From contig PAKZ01000012.1 of NCBI GenBank assembly GCA_002706335.1, positions 39,693-103,692 of the forward strand: a DNA stretch of 64,000 nucleotides. Reading direction: 5' to 3'. The notes under the pieces are model-generated. The model worked only from the letters and a program-made list of their open reading frames with translations. It made no database searches and was not told the DNA's origin. The stretch comes from Ahrensia sp. (GTDB taxonomy: Bacteria; Pseudomonadota; Alphaproteobacteria; Rhizobiales; Rhizobiaceae). The position numbers and the translations under genes were made by a program. Below, one piece after another: positions 46,051-54,575 of this stretch. Every line of letters starts with the position of its first letter. Position 1 is the first letter of the stretch.

Positions 46051-46830
46051 ATGGCTGACCTTCGAAACGTCAACATGCGCACAGCCCAGGCTCGCACTTA
46101 TGATGCGAGCATTGATCAGGGACTGCGCGCCTACATGATCCGCGTTTACAACCTGATGGCACTTGGCCTTGCCATCACCGGTTTCGCGGCTCTCGGAACG
46201 ATGATGCTCGCGACCACGAACGATCCGTCCATGGCCGCCGCGCAACTCGGCAATGGCCAGATGCTCACCAGCGTCGGCACGGCCCTCTACGGCTCGCCGC
46301 TGCGCTGGGTCGTGATGCTGGCTCCGCTCGGCATGGTGTTCTTCCTGAGCGCCCGCATCAACAAGATGAGTGTATCGGGCGCGCAGACGGCCTTCTGGGT
46401 CTTTGCGGGCCTGATGGGTCTTTCGCTCTCGTCGATCTTCCTCGTCTACACGACGGCAAGCATCGTCCAGACCTTCTTCATCACCGCAACCGCTTTCGGT
46501 GCGCTGTCGCTCTACGGCTACACGACCAAACGCGACCTGTCGGCGATGGGTTCGTTCCTGTTCATGGGCCTGATCGGTCTCATCATCGCGTCGCTGGTAA
46601 ACCTGTTCCTGGCGTCGTCCGCCCTGCAGTTCGCCATCTCGGCGATCGGCGTGCTGATCTTCGCGGGCCTGACCGCCTACGACACGCAGCAGATCAAGGA
46701 AATGTACTACGAGGGTGACGGCGAAGCCGTTGCCGGCCGCAAGGCCATCATGGGCGCTCTGCGTCTCTATCTCGATTTCATCAACCTGTTCATGTTCCTG
46801 CTGCAGTTCCTCGGGAACAACCGCAGCTAA
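46051..46830 (+). CDS. Bax inhibitor-1 / YccA-YbhL family membrane protein
   Basis: The 259-residue product has seven hydrophobic segments and the motif FAGLTAYDTQQIKEMYYEGD near the end, the UPF0005/TMBIM signature with the pH-sensing acidic pair. Family members are Ca2+ leak channels or modulators of membrane proteases; the bacterial role is not well defined. ATG 46051 follows AGAGGTAAAA. A long 5' leader and a strong terminator frame it. Confidence 0.95.
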   Translation: MADLRNVNMRTAQARTYDASIDQGLRAYMIRVYNLMALGLAITGFAALGTMMLATTNDPSMAAAQLGNGQMLTSVGTALYGSPLRWVVMLAPLGMVFFLSARINKMSVSGAQTAFWVFAGLMGLSLSSIFLVYTTASIVQTFFITATAFGALSLYGYTTKRDLSAMGSFLFMGLIGLIIASLVNLFLASSALQFAISAIGVLIFAGLTAYDTQQIKEMYYEGDGEAVAGRKAIMGALRLYLDFINLFMFLLQFLGNNRS

Positions 46831-46853
46831 GCGAACATTGTTTTGGTAACGAC

Positions 46854-46878
46854 AAGGCGGCCTGCGGGCCGCCTTTTT
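46854..46878 (+). terminator. intrinsic terminator of the Bax inhibitor-1 gene
   Basis: GGCGGCC (46856-46862) pairs with GGCCGCC (46867-46873) over TGCG and is followed by TTTTT on the plus strand, 23 bases after the stop codon. Confidence 0.92.
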
Positions 46879-46938
46879 CGTTTGTGCGGCGCGCCAAAAC
46901 CGGCTTGACTGGCGGCATTGCATTTTCAGGTTTATCGC

Positions 46939-47508
46939 ATGCCCGCCATTACGATCCGCGACACCGCACAGACCGACATTCCCTCCATCACAACCATCTA
47001 CTGCCACGCCGTCCTCAACGGCACGGCAAGCTTCGAGCTCGATCCGCCGGACGAAACGGAGATGCGCGCGCGATACGAGGCGATTCGGGCGGGCGGCTAT
47101 CCCTATATCGTCGCCGAGGACGACCAGGGTCGAATTGCCGGCTACGCCTATGCCAACGCGTTTCGCCCCCGTCCCGCCTATCGCTGGTCAGTGGAGAACT
47201 CCGTCTATATCGATCCGGACATGCAGGGGCGGGGCATCGGCAAGCGCCTGATGATAGCGTTGCTGGAACAGACAGAGGCGCTCGGCTTCCGGCAGGTGAT
47301 CGCCGTCATCGGCGGATCGCAGCACAAGGCCTCGATCCGCCTGCATGAAAGCCTCGGCTTCGAAATGATCGGCACGTTCAAGGGATCCGGCTTCAAGTTC
47401 GGCCGCTGGCTCGATACGGTGCTTATGCAAAAGGCGCTGAACGGCGGCGACACCTCGTTGCCAGACGAGGCCAGCTATCCGGGCACGCTCTACCAGCCGA
47501 AGACGTGA
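46939..47508 (+). CDS. GNAT N-acetyltransferase (phosphinothricin / methionine sulfone type)
   Basis: The 189-residue product has FELDPPDETEMRARYEAI, ENSVYIDPDMQGRGIGKRLMIALLEQTEALGFRQVIAVIGG and HESLGFEMIGTFKGSGFKFGRWLDTVLMQ, the pattern of the Pat/Bar/MddA branch that acetylates phosphinothricin or methionine sulfone. GRGIGK is motif A. I chose ATG 46939 because homology starts at MPAITIRDT. The natural substrate is inferred. Confidence 0.93.
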   Translation: MPAITIRDTAQTDIPSITTIYCHAVLNGTASFELDPPDETEMRARYEAIRAGGYPYIVAEDDQGRIAGYAYANAFRPRPAYRWSVENSVYIDPDMQGRGIGKRLMIALLEQTEALGFRQVIAVIGGSQHKASIRLHESLGFEMIGTFKGSGFKFGRWLDTVLMQKALNGGDTSLPDEASYPGTLYQPKT

Positions 47509-47517
47509 CGATGTAAA

Positions 47518-47931
47518 TCAGTTCGATGCCACGATCTTGAGCGGTTTATCGAACACCTTCAGCACATTGGACAATTCGTGTCCGCGTTTCAGCACCTTGC
47601 CGGATGCTGCAACGACGCAATAGGCGCCCTGCTTGCGCGCCAGTTTCGGGTTCTTTTCGATGCGGTAGAGCGGGATTTCGGATGCGCGCCGGAACGCGGA
47701 AAAAACCGCCCTGTCCTTGAGGATGTCGATCGCGTAGTCGCGCCATTCGCCTGCGCCGACCATCAGGCTGTAGATGCGCAGGATCTGATCGAGTTCGCGC
47801 CGGTCGAACCGGACGGTTTCGGGAACAGTCTTGTTCCAGCCGGCTGTCGGGAGGGAAACCACCTTGCCACCGCGATCCGCGCCCTCCTCGCCGGCGCGCA
47901 CCTGGCTCTCTGATATATCGTCCTCGGACAT
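47518..47931 (-). CDS. DUF2794 family protein
   Basis: The 137-residue product has the DUF2794 core VRFDRRELDQILRIYSLMVGAGEWRDYAIDILKDRAVFSAFRRASEIPLYRIEKNPKLARKQGAYCVVAASGKVLKRGHELSNVLKVFD. The family is confined to alphaproteobacteria and has no assigned function. I chose ATG 47929-47931 as a longer form enters sequence that is not conserved. No membrane segment. Confidence 0.88.
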   Translation of the reverse strand: MSEDDISESQVRAGEEGADRGGKVVSLPTAGWNKTVPETVRFDRRELDQILRIYSLMVGAGEWRDYAIDILKDRAVFSAFRRASEIPLYRIEKNPKLARKQGAYCVVAASGKVLKRGHELSNVLKVFDKPLKIVASN

Positions 47932-48062
47932 TCCTTCTCCCGGTGCTTCGCTGCGGGGATGTTCGCGCCGTTTCCATGGTGTTGCAAGGGGTGCTTCGAA
48001 AATTCGCATCACAGTGCGAGCGGAAAATCCCTAACAAAATCTTGCGGTTTTGCTCACACTTT

Positions 48063-48077
48063 GGAACACCGTGTTCC
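48063..48077. promoter_or_regulatory. 15-base palindrome upstream of the DUF2794 gene
   Basis: GGAACAC (48063-48069), a single C, then GTGTTCC (48071-48077) form a perfect palindrome. It lies 132 bases upstream of the DUF2794 ATG; a half site GTGTTCC recurs at about 48163. It may be an operator for an unknown regulator; the consensus of the rhizobial LexA box (direct repeat) is different. Confidence 0.4.
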
Positions 48078-48196
48078 GATCAGTGACCTATCGTCACCTT
48101 TTCGCCCCGATTGCGACACAACTCGGCCCCGATTGAGAACGACCTTTTCCATGTTGCCGATTGTGTTCCACGAGGCATTTCGGGGAGCGCATCGAG

Positions 48197-48321
48197 CAGG
48201 GTGAGAGCGGCAGCCGGTTCACGGCGCTAGGCTTTGTCGCTCATGGACCGGTACGGATGCGGTGTTGGAAACCTCTAGCCCCCCAGCCCCCCGATACCCC
48301 ACCGCACCGGTCCTCACCCTG
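48197..48321. other. long imperfect inverted repeat (structured intergenic RNA or repeat element)
   Basis: CAGGGTGAG (48197-48205) pairs with CTCACCCTG (48313-48321), GGACCGGT (48245-48252) with ACCGGTCC (48306-48313) and GCGGTG (48259-48264) with CACCGC (48300-48305). On the minus strand the right-hand arm is 22 contiguous bases, while the left arm is interrupted. It sits just after the DUF1223 stop, in the 430-base gap before DUF2794. It is not a coding region in any frame. Confidence 0.6.
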
Positions 48322-48361
48322 TACCAATCTCGATTTGGAAAACCCGATATCCGGACCGCGG

Positions 48362-49126
48362 TCACGTCGTTTGGCGGGGAAGTATGGCTGCGCCGATAAT
48401 TGCTCCCGGATGGCCCCCATCGGTGGCCTTTTGCAAGAGCACGGCGCAGCCATCGGCCTCTTTCGCCGCCAGTTCTGAATGCGGGATATCGACCGTCAGA
48501 CCTTCCCCTTCCCACATGCCGATCGTCTGATAATCCAGCACTGCATTGACATAGGTGATCGTCTTGCCGGAATTTTCGCCGCGCTCAATGGCGACATCGG
48601 CATGGCGCCGGAAATAAACCAGTACGATATGGACCGTCGAACCGTCTTTGGGCGCGCCTTCGGCTGTGACGCGCATCCGGTCGCCGAGATCCGTCAGCGT
48701 CATGCCGACCGTCAGCCCGTGGCCCTGCGCGTCGTCGCGCGCGAGTGAGTCGGAGATTTCGTCATAGCGGCCGCCATTGGTGTGCGACTGGCCGTTGATG
48801 ACCGCCTGGGGCGTATAGACGCCACGCCGCTTCAGCCCTTCGGCATATTCATACTGGCGTTTCGAATTGGACTTCGAGCCGAGCGTATCCTTCCAGCCGA
48901 GATAATCCCAATAATCCACATGGTAGCCGAGCGCGATCACGTCGCCGCGCTCGGCGAACTTGCGCAACGCCGCATCCGCAGGCGGACAGGAGTTGCAGCC
49001 CTGGCTGGTGAAAAGCTCGACGACGCCGAGCGGCTTCTGCACTGCCTCGCCGGCGCTCGACGTGCCAGAGTGCAAAAGTACCGCGAAAATCGCGGCCATG
49101 ACCGTTGTCGCGAAAGTTCTTGTCAC
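48362..49126 (-). CDS. secreted thioredoxin-fold protein, DUF1223 family
   Basis: The 254-residue product has a signal peptide (MTRTFATTVMAAIFAVLLHSGTSSAG), then VVELFTSQGCNSCPPADAALRKFAER, the CxxC-like active-site segment, and YHVDYWDYLGWKDTLGS. The family resembles periplasmic thioredoxin-like proteins of alphaproteobacteria, often next to acnA; acnA is not in the window. Redox activity is probable but unproven. Confidence 0.9.
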   Translation of the reverse strand: MTRTFATTVMAAIFAVLLHSGTSSAGEAVQKPLGVVELFTSQGCNSCPPADAALRKFAERGDVIALGYHVDYWDYLGWKDTLGSKSNSKRQYEYAEGLKRRGVYTPQAVINGQSHTNGGRYDEISDSLARDDAQGHGLTVGMTLTDLGDRMRVTAEGAPKDGSTVHIVLVYFRRHADVAIERGENSGKTITYVNAVLDYQTIGMWEGEGLTVDIPHSELAAKEADGCAVLLQKATDGGHPGAIIGAAILPRQTT

Positions 49127-49243
49127 CGGATTTCACCTGTAGCCACCATGTGGCGAGGATAGGCGCAACGCGCTTCAACAGAAAGTCACGTTAGGGTTAC
49201 AGGCGTCCCGCCGAATCCTTCCGGCGGGACGTATCGAAAACGG

Positions 49244-50512
49244 TTACTCGGCGGCGACCAGCATTGGCCGGAAGACAGGTTCGCCCTGCTCCACCGGCAA
49301 ATCGTTCCCGATCAACTGCGCCACCGCTTCCGCCGTCGCGGCGGAAAGGGTCCAGCCAAGATGGCCGTGGCCGGTATTGTAGAAGACGCGCGGCGCGCGC
49401 CCGCGTCCGAAGCGCGGCATCATGTTCGGCATCATCGGCCGCAGCCCGGCCCACGGAACCACGTTCTGCGTCGCAACGCCGGGGAACATCGCCTCGCACC
49501 AGCGGGTCAACGGACGGATACGGTCGGCGCGGATATCGCGGTTCTCTCCGGTGAACTCGGCGGTGCCGGCGATGCGCAGCCGGTTCGCACCGAGACGGCT
49601 CGTCACGATCTTCGCGTCGTCATCGAGCAGGCTCACCGACGGGGCCGCGCCGCGGCTTTCCGGCGTGTCGAGATTGACCGTGATGGAGTAGCCCTTGACC
49701 GGATAGATGTTGACCCGGTCGCCAAGTTGCGCCGCGAAACCGCGGCTGGCGATGCCGGCGGCGATCACGATCCCGTCGAAGCGCTCTTCGTGGCCAAACC
49801 CGTCGCGCTCGAAATGCACGGTCACGCCATCCGCATCGCGGACGAGGCGCGTCACCGAGGCGCCGGTGACGAACTGCCCGCCGGACCGCTCGATCGCATC
49901 GGCAAGGCCGGTGGAGAATTTGTGGATGTCGCCGGTGGAATCGCTCTCGGTATAGAAACCACCGTAGAAATCACCCGCCAGCGCCGGCTCGATCCGCCGC
50001 ATCTCGTCGGGGGAAACCGGATTGCGCTCGAGACCGGCTTCCGCATAGAGGCGCGTCACCTTCGCGGCGTGATCGAATTCCTTGGCGTTACGATAAACAT
50101 GCAGGATGCCGCGTTTTTCGCGGTCGAAATCGATACCCGCCTCGCGCGCCATGCGTTCCATGTGGCCACGCGCCGCGATCGCCAGACGGACGGTCTCTTT
50201 CGTGTTGGCTTCATACTGCGGAATGGACGCGATAAATTCGGCGACCCAGGAGAGCTTGTGCCAGCTTGGGGTCGGATTGAATAGCAGCGGCGCATCCTTG
50301 CGCGCCATCCATTTCAGGCCCTTGAGGATCGTCGACCATGCGGTCCAGACTTCCGCGTTGGAGGCCGAAAGCTGACCGCCATTGGCAAAGCTGGTTTCCA
50401 TCGCGGCATAGCGCTGGCGATCGAACAGTGTGACGTCGTAGCCGCGCCGGATCAGCGACCATGCGGAAGTGGTTCCGGCAATGCCGGCGCCGATGACTGC
50501 AATGCGGGTCAT
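49244..50512 (-). CDS. dadA: DadA-like FAD-dependent amino acid dehydrogenase
   Basis: The 422-residue flavoprotein opens MTRIAVIGAGIAGTTSAWSL (GXGXXG Rossmann motif), then has ANGGQLSASNAEVWT and NIYPVKGYSITV, with a C-terminal FYNTGHGHLGWTLSAATAEAVA FAD-binding end. It should oxidise a D-amino acid, or glycine, to the 2-oxo acid and pass electrons to the membrane chain. AAAGGAA precedes the ATG at 50510-50512. A tandem glycine riboswitch lies directly upstream, so glycine, or an amino acid derived from it, is a likely substrate or inducer. Family is certain; substrate is inferred. Confidence 0.92.
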   Translation of the reverse strand: MTRIAVIGAGIAGTTSAWSLIRRGYDVTLFDRQRYAAMETSFANGGQLSASNAEVWTAWSTILKGLKWMARKDAPLLFNPTPSWHKLSWVAEFIASIPQYEANTKETVRLAIAARGHMERMAREAGIDFDREKRGILHVYRNAKEFDHAAKVTRLYAEAGLERNPVSPDEMRRIEPALAGDFYGGFYTESDSTGDIHKFSTGLADAIERSGGQFVTGASVTRLVRDADGVTVHFERDGFGHEERFDGIVIAAGIASRGFAAQLGDRVNIYPVKGYSITVNLDTPESRGAAPSVSLLDDDAKIVTSRLGANRLRIAGTAEFTGENRDIRADRIRPLTRWCEAMFPGVATQNVVPWAGLRPMMPNMMPRFGRGRAPRVFYNTGHGHLGWTLSAATAEAVAQLIGNDLPVEQGEPVFRPMLVAAE

Positions 50513-50569
50513 TTGAATTCCTTTCAGACGAGCATGGCGAACCGGCGCTTCGCGCGCTTTTCGGTCCGC

Positions 50570-50795
50570 ACCCCATCTGTCAGGAACCTGAGAGCTTTGC
50601 CCGGGGCTCCGCCATGTTTGGCTGGGTGCCGCTCGCCAGACCATCCGGCGTGGGCTTTCTCCTTCGGTGGGCGGCCAGGCCGCCACTCTCCAGATTGTTG
50701 CTGTTCGCGCGGTCCTTCTGCCTGAGAGTTTCCGGGGCGGTTGCTCCTTCGGCGCCGGTTCCTGTATGGAGCCGGTCTCTCCCGCGCGACAATGG
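50570..50795 (-). promoter_or_regulatory. tandem glycine riboswitch
   Basis: On the minus strand the first aptamer (50789-50704) reads GGGAGAGACCGG, then GCGCCGAAGGAGCAACCGC and GGAAACTCTCAGGCAGAAGGACCGC. The second (50693-50572) reads GGAGAGTGGCG, CACCGAAGGAGAAAGCC, and AAAGCTCTCAGGTTCCTGAC. The GCCGAAGGAGCAA and ACTCTCAGG segments are the conserved cores of the glycine aptamer. A short linker joins them. The 5' UTR continues to the dadA ATG at 50512. Confidence 0.95.
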
Positions 50796-50929
50796 GTGGC
50801 GCATATCTCAAAACGCCCGGAGACGCAACGGATTCCTGTTGAAGCCGGAGAATCATGACAGGAGCTTTTCATTTCTGTCACAAACCGGTTTTATCAGGGC
50901 ACACAAACGAGAGAATCAGGATAGCGACC

Positions 50930-52150
50930 ATGAAAATTGCAATTCTCGGCGGTGACGGTTTCGTCGGCTGGCCAACAGCTCTTCATCTGAGCGACAAGGG
51001 CCACGACGTCTTCATTCTCGACAATCTGTCGCGGCGCTGGATCGACACCGAGCTGGGCGTGCAATCGCTGACGCCGATGGACTCAATCCAGGAACGCACC
51101 CGCATCTGGCACCAGGAGACCGGTCGCAAGATCCATTTCCACCTGATCGACCTCGCCCGCGACTACGAGCTGTTCAAACAGTGGCTCGTGCAGGAAAAGC
51201 CGGACGCGATCATCCACTTCGCCGAACAGCGCGCCGCGCCCTACTCGATGAAGACGGACCGCCACAAGAACTACACCGTCAACAACAACGTCAACGCCAC
51301 CCACAACGTGCTCAACGCAATGGTCGAAACCGGCGTCGACGCGCATCTGGTCCATCTCGGCACGATGGGCGTCTATGGCTACTCGACCATCGGCGCGGCG
51401 ATCCCGGAAGGCTATCTGCCCGTCGGGATAGAGACGCTCGACGGCACGACCGCCACCCAGGAAATCCTCTACCCGTCCAATCCCGGCTCGATCTATCACA
51501 TGACGAAATGCCTGGATCAGCTGATCTTCGCCTTCTACGCGAAGAATGACGGGCTGCGCGTCACCGACCTGCATCAGGGTATTGTCTGGGGCACTCATAC
51601 CGACCAGACACGCAAACATCCGCAGCTGATCAACCGCTTCGACTATGACGGCGACTACGGCACGGTGCTCAACCGTTTCCTGATCCAGGCGGCGATCGAC
51701 TACCCGCTGACCGTGCATGGCACCGGCGGCCAGACCCGAGCCTTCATCCATATCCAGGATTCAGTGCGTTGCATCGAGCTGGCGCTGAAGAATCCGCCTG
51801 CCGCCGGCGACAAGGTGAAGATCTTCAACCAGATGACCGAAACCCACCGGGTACGTGATCTGGCCGAGATGATCGCCAAAATGACAGGCGCCAAGGTCGC
51901 CTACCTGCCGAACCCGCGCAAGGAAGCCGCAGAAAACGACCTGATCGTCCGCAACGAACAGTTCCTCGCGCTGGGCCTCGATCCGATCACCCTGCAGGAA
52001 GGCCTGCTCGAGGAGGTCGTCGACGTGGCGAAGAAATTCGCCTACCGCGTTGACCGTAGCCGCGTACCGGCCGTCTCCGCATGGACCAAGGACATCGCCA
52101 AGACAGTCGAGAAGGACCCGGAAGGCAAGCGGCTCAAATCGGTTTCCTGA
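50930..52150 (+). CDS. sqdB: UDP-sulfoquinovose synthase
   Basis: The 406-residue short-chain-type dehydrogenase fold has MKIAILGGDGFVGWPTALHLSDKGHDVFILDNLSRRWID, HFAEQRAAPYSM, SIYHMTKCLDQ (Tyr-X3-Lys) and QGIVWGTHTDQT. SqdB converts UDP-glucose and sulfite to UDP-sulfoquinovose, the headgroup donor for sulfolipid SQDG. The start ATG is 50930; an in-frame ATG 75 bases upstream lies within the divergent riboswitch region. It opens the sqd cluster. Confidence 0.97.
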   Translation: MKIAILGGDGFVGWPTALHLSDKGHDVFILDNLSRRWIDTELGVQSLTPMDSIQERTRIWHQETGRKIHFHLIDLARDYELFKQWLVQEKPDAIIHFAEQRAAPYSMKTDRHKNYTVNNNVNATHNVLNAMVETGVDAHLVHLGTMGVYGYSTIGAAIPEGYLPVGIETLDGTTATQEILYPSNPGSIYHMTKCLDQLIFAFYAKNDGLRVTDLHQGIVWGTHTDQTRKHPQLINRFDYDGDYGTVLNRFLIQAAIDYPLTVHGTGGQTRAFIHIQDSVRCIELALKNPPAAGDKVKIFNQMTETHRVRDLAEMIAKMTGAKVAYLPNPRKEAAENDLIVRNEQFLALGLDPITLQEGLLEEVVDVAKKFAYRVDRSRVPAVSAWTKDIAKTVEKDPEGKRLKSVS

Positions 52151-52167
52151 CCGAACTAGCCGCGTCG

Positions 52168-52728
52168 TCAGAACAGCTCCGGGCGCCGCAATTGCAGCGC
52201 CTGCAGCGCGACCGCCGTCTTCGTGTCGGCGATACGGCCATCGGCGAGCATGGCGGCTGCTTCGGCGGCCGGCATCTCAATGACGTCTATCTCCTCGCCC
52301 TCGTGTTCGACGCCTCCGCCATCGTCGATCCTGTCGGCTGCGCCATAGGCGGCGAGATAGAAATACATCCGTTCCGTCGCGCAGCCCGGCATCGACCAGA
52401 ACGCACCCACAAACTCGAGTTCGCCGAGCCGCAGCCCCGTCTCTTCCATAGCCTCGCGCCGGGCGGCCTCTACCGGATCCTCTCCGTCGGTGAGGCCGGC
52501 CGGCGCCTCCAACAATAGGGCGTCGGCACCCCTGAAAAGCGGCCCCACACGCGGCTGGCGCACGAGGGTCACGACACGGCGCACCGGATCGAACGGCAGG
52601 ACGCAGGCGGCATCCCCGTGATCCTCGAGCTGACGTGGATGCTCCGCGCCACCCGGGCTTCTCATCGTGACCAGATAAAACCGGCCCCAGCCGTCGTGGA
52701 TGGTCTTGATATTGTCGATCACATGCAC
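52168..52728 (-). CDS. Nudix hydrolase inside the sulfolipid cluster
   Basis: The 186-residue product has the Nudix box in APAGLTDGEDPVEAARREAMEETGLRLG (about 74-101), preceded by LLLEAP. The N-terminal FYLVTMRSPGGAE and RRVVTLVRQPRVGPLF resemble ADP-ribose or GDP-mannose pyrophosphatases (NudF/NudK). I chose the GTG at 52726-52728 since GGAG lies eight bases upstream; the ORF extends 18 codons further with no support. It is on the opposite strand between sqdB and sqdD (17 and 65 bases away). A role in UDP-sugar or sulfoquinovose turnover is conceivable. Confidence 0.9.
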   Translation of the reverse strand: MHVIDNIKTIHDGWGRFYLVTMRSPGGAEHPRQLEDHGDAACVLPFDPVRRVVTLVRQPRVGPLFRGADALLLEAPAGLTDGEDPVEAARREAMEETGLRLGELEFVGAFWSMPGCATERMYFYLAAYGAADRIDDGGGVEHEGEEIDVIEMPAAEAAAMLADGRIADTKTAVALQALQLRRPELF

Positions 52729-52793
52729 TGAAACGTCTCCGGGTTGCCGCGCCCAATGAACACATAAGCCGCAGCCCGCCAACAGGGATCGCC

Positions 52794-53618
52794 ATGACCG
52801 CCGAAGCGAAAAACGCCTATGTCACGCTCGTCACCAATCACGACTATGCCGATGCGGCGATCGCGCTTGTCCGCTCGCTCGTCCTGACCGGCACCAGGGC
52901 CGACATCGTCGTGATGCATACCGGCGCGGTAGAGCCCGGCGATCTCGAACCTCTGGCCGCGCTTGGCGCGCGCTGCATCGAAGCGCAACTGCTCGACCCC
53001 TCGCCCGAGTTCAACGCCCGCCATCAGCGCGAACGGCTGCATGCCGACGCGCCCTTCACCAAGGGCAACAAGCCGGCCTTCCACACGCCGCTCGACAATT
53101 TCGCCAAACTGCGCCTGTGGGAGCTGGAGGAATACGATAACGCCGTCTTCATCGATGCCGATGCTCTGGTGGTGCGCAATCTTGACCGGCTGTTCGCCTA
53201 CCCGGAGTTTTCTGCGGCCCCGAATGTCTATGAGGGGCTTGCCGATTTCCATCGCCTGAATTCCGGCGTCTTCACCGCCAAGCCCTCGAAGGCGACTTTT
53301 GCGAAGATGATGCAGCGGCTCGACCGGCCGGACATGTTTTGGCGCCGCACAGACCAGACGTTCCTGCAGGATTTCTTTCCTGACTGGCACGGCCTTCCGG
53401 TCTTCGATAACATGCTGCAATATGTCTGGTTCAACCTGCCGGAATTGTGGGACTGGAAATCGGTGCATGTCGTCCACTACCAGTACGAGAAGCCATGGCA
53501 GGATGATCATCCCAAGCGCGCGCAGTTGAAGCCGCTGATCGATCTCTGGCAGGCATTCAGGACCGGCGAGAATATCCCCGACATAGACACGCTCGACAAT
53601 CCGGCAGCCGCCGAATGA
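52794..53618 (+). CDS. sqdD: glycosyltransferase family 8, probable sulfolipid synthase SqdD
   Basis: The 274-residue product has AYVTLVTNHDYADAAIALVRSLVLTGTRADIVV and FIDADALVVRNLDRLFAY, the GT8 DxD motif, then LNSGVFTAKPSKATFAKM and NMLQYVWF. Rhodobacter and Sinorhizobium SqdD are GT8-like proteins essential for SQDG synthesis, thought to use UDP-sulfoquinovose and a diacylglycerol acceptor. Start 52794. The stop overlaps sqdC (ATGA 53615-53618). Confidence 0.88.
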   Translation: MTAEAKNAYVTLVTNHDYADAAIALVRSLVLTGTRADIVVMHTGAVEPGDLEPLAALGARCIEAQLLDPSPEFNARHQRERLHADAPFTKGNKPAFHTPLDNFAKLRLWELEEYDNAVFIDADALVVRNLDRLFAYPEFSAAPNVYEGLADFHRLNSGVFTAKPSKATFAKMMQRLDRPDMFWRRTDQTFLQDFFPDWHGLPVFDNMLQYVWFNLPELWDWKSVHVVHYQYEKPWQDDHPKRAQLKPLIDLWQAFRTGENIPDIDTLDNPAAAE

Positions 53619-54484
53619 AGGTTCTCGTCACCGGCGGCACCGGCTATGCGGGTCGCTTCATCGTCGAGGCGTTGCTGGCAGCGGGGCATGAGCTCTCCGT
53701 ATCGGGCAGATCGAAGCCCGAGTATAGGTTCTTCTCGGGACCGGTGGATTTCGTTTCCGGCGATCTCGACCCGAACAATGTGTCGTCCGCCCGGTTCGAA
53801 GGTTGCGACGCCTTTGTCCACGCCGCCTTTCATCATGTTCCCGGTCGGTTCCGCGGGGGCGAGGGCGACGATCCTCAGAGTTTTCGCCGGCTCAATGTCG
53901 AGGGGTCGCTGGCGCTGTTCGAAGCCGCGAAAAAGGCCGGCATCGCATGCGCGGTCTTTTTGTCCAGCCGCGCGGTCTACGGCGACCAGCCGCCCGGTTT
54001 GGTGCTCACGGAAGAGACCGAACCGCATCCCGACACGCTCTATGGCCTAGTGAAGCGCGCGGTCGAGGAGGGCATCGCCAATATGGCGGACGATACCTTT
54101 CTGCCAACCACGCTGCGCGTCACCGGCATATACGGCCCCGCCGGCCCGGGCCGTCGACACAAATGGGCCGACCTCTTCGCAGATTTCGAGGCGGGCAGGG
54201 ACATCGCGCCGCGCGTCGGCACTGAAGTACATGGCGAAGACATGGCCGCCGCCGTGAGGCTGATGCTCGAATGCGATACGAACGCCATCCGCGCTGCCGG
54301 ATCGCTGTTCAATGTATCCGACATCTTGCTCGACCGCCGCGATCTGCTCGAAGAATACGCCCGCGTTACCGGCCTTCGGAACCCTCTTCCAGGGAGGGAA
54401 AATGCGTCGGCCTACAACATAATGGACTGTTCCCGACTGAAGGGACTTGGCTGGAGCCCGAGAGGCCAGCTTGACTTGACGTAG
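53615..54484 (+). CDS. sqdC: NAD(P)-dependent sugar-nucleotide reductase/epimerase, probable SqdC
   Basis: The 289-residue SDR-type protein has MKVLVTGGTGYAGRFIVEALLAAG (Rossmann), VFLSSRAVYGDQ, LYGLVKRAVEE (YX3K) and LRVTGIYGPAG. In Rhodobacter sqdBDC the C gene encodes a related reductase that affects SQDG levels. The start overlaps the sqdD stop. The cofactor loop is intact; the exact reaction is unknown. Confidence 0.86.
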   Translation: MKVLVTGGTGYAGRFIVEALLAAGHELSVSGRSKPEYRFFSGPVDFVSGDLDPNNVSSARFEGCDAFVHAAFHHVPGRFRGGEGDDPQSFRRLNVEGSLALFEAAKKAGIACAVFLSSRAVYGDQPPGLVLTEETEPHPDTLYGLVKRAVEEGIANMADDTFLPTTLRVTGIYGPAGPGRRHKWADLFADFEAGRDIAPRVGTEVHGEDMAAAVRLMLECDTNAIRAAGSLFNVSDILLDRRDLLEEYARVTGLRNPLPGRENASAYNIMDCSRLKGLGWSPRGQLDLT

Positions 54485-54575
54485 CTGAAAGGCAATTCAG
54501 CGACAGCGGGCCATCATGCCTGCCGCGCCTGCATCCACTCGATTTCCGCATCACGCAACAGACAGAGATTCCGCT

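Noticed and set aside
48063..48077. LexA (SOS) box
   Set aside because: The rhizobial LexA box is a direct repeat GTTC-N7-GTTC; this is a tight palindrome with a one-base centre.
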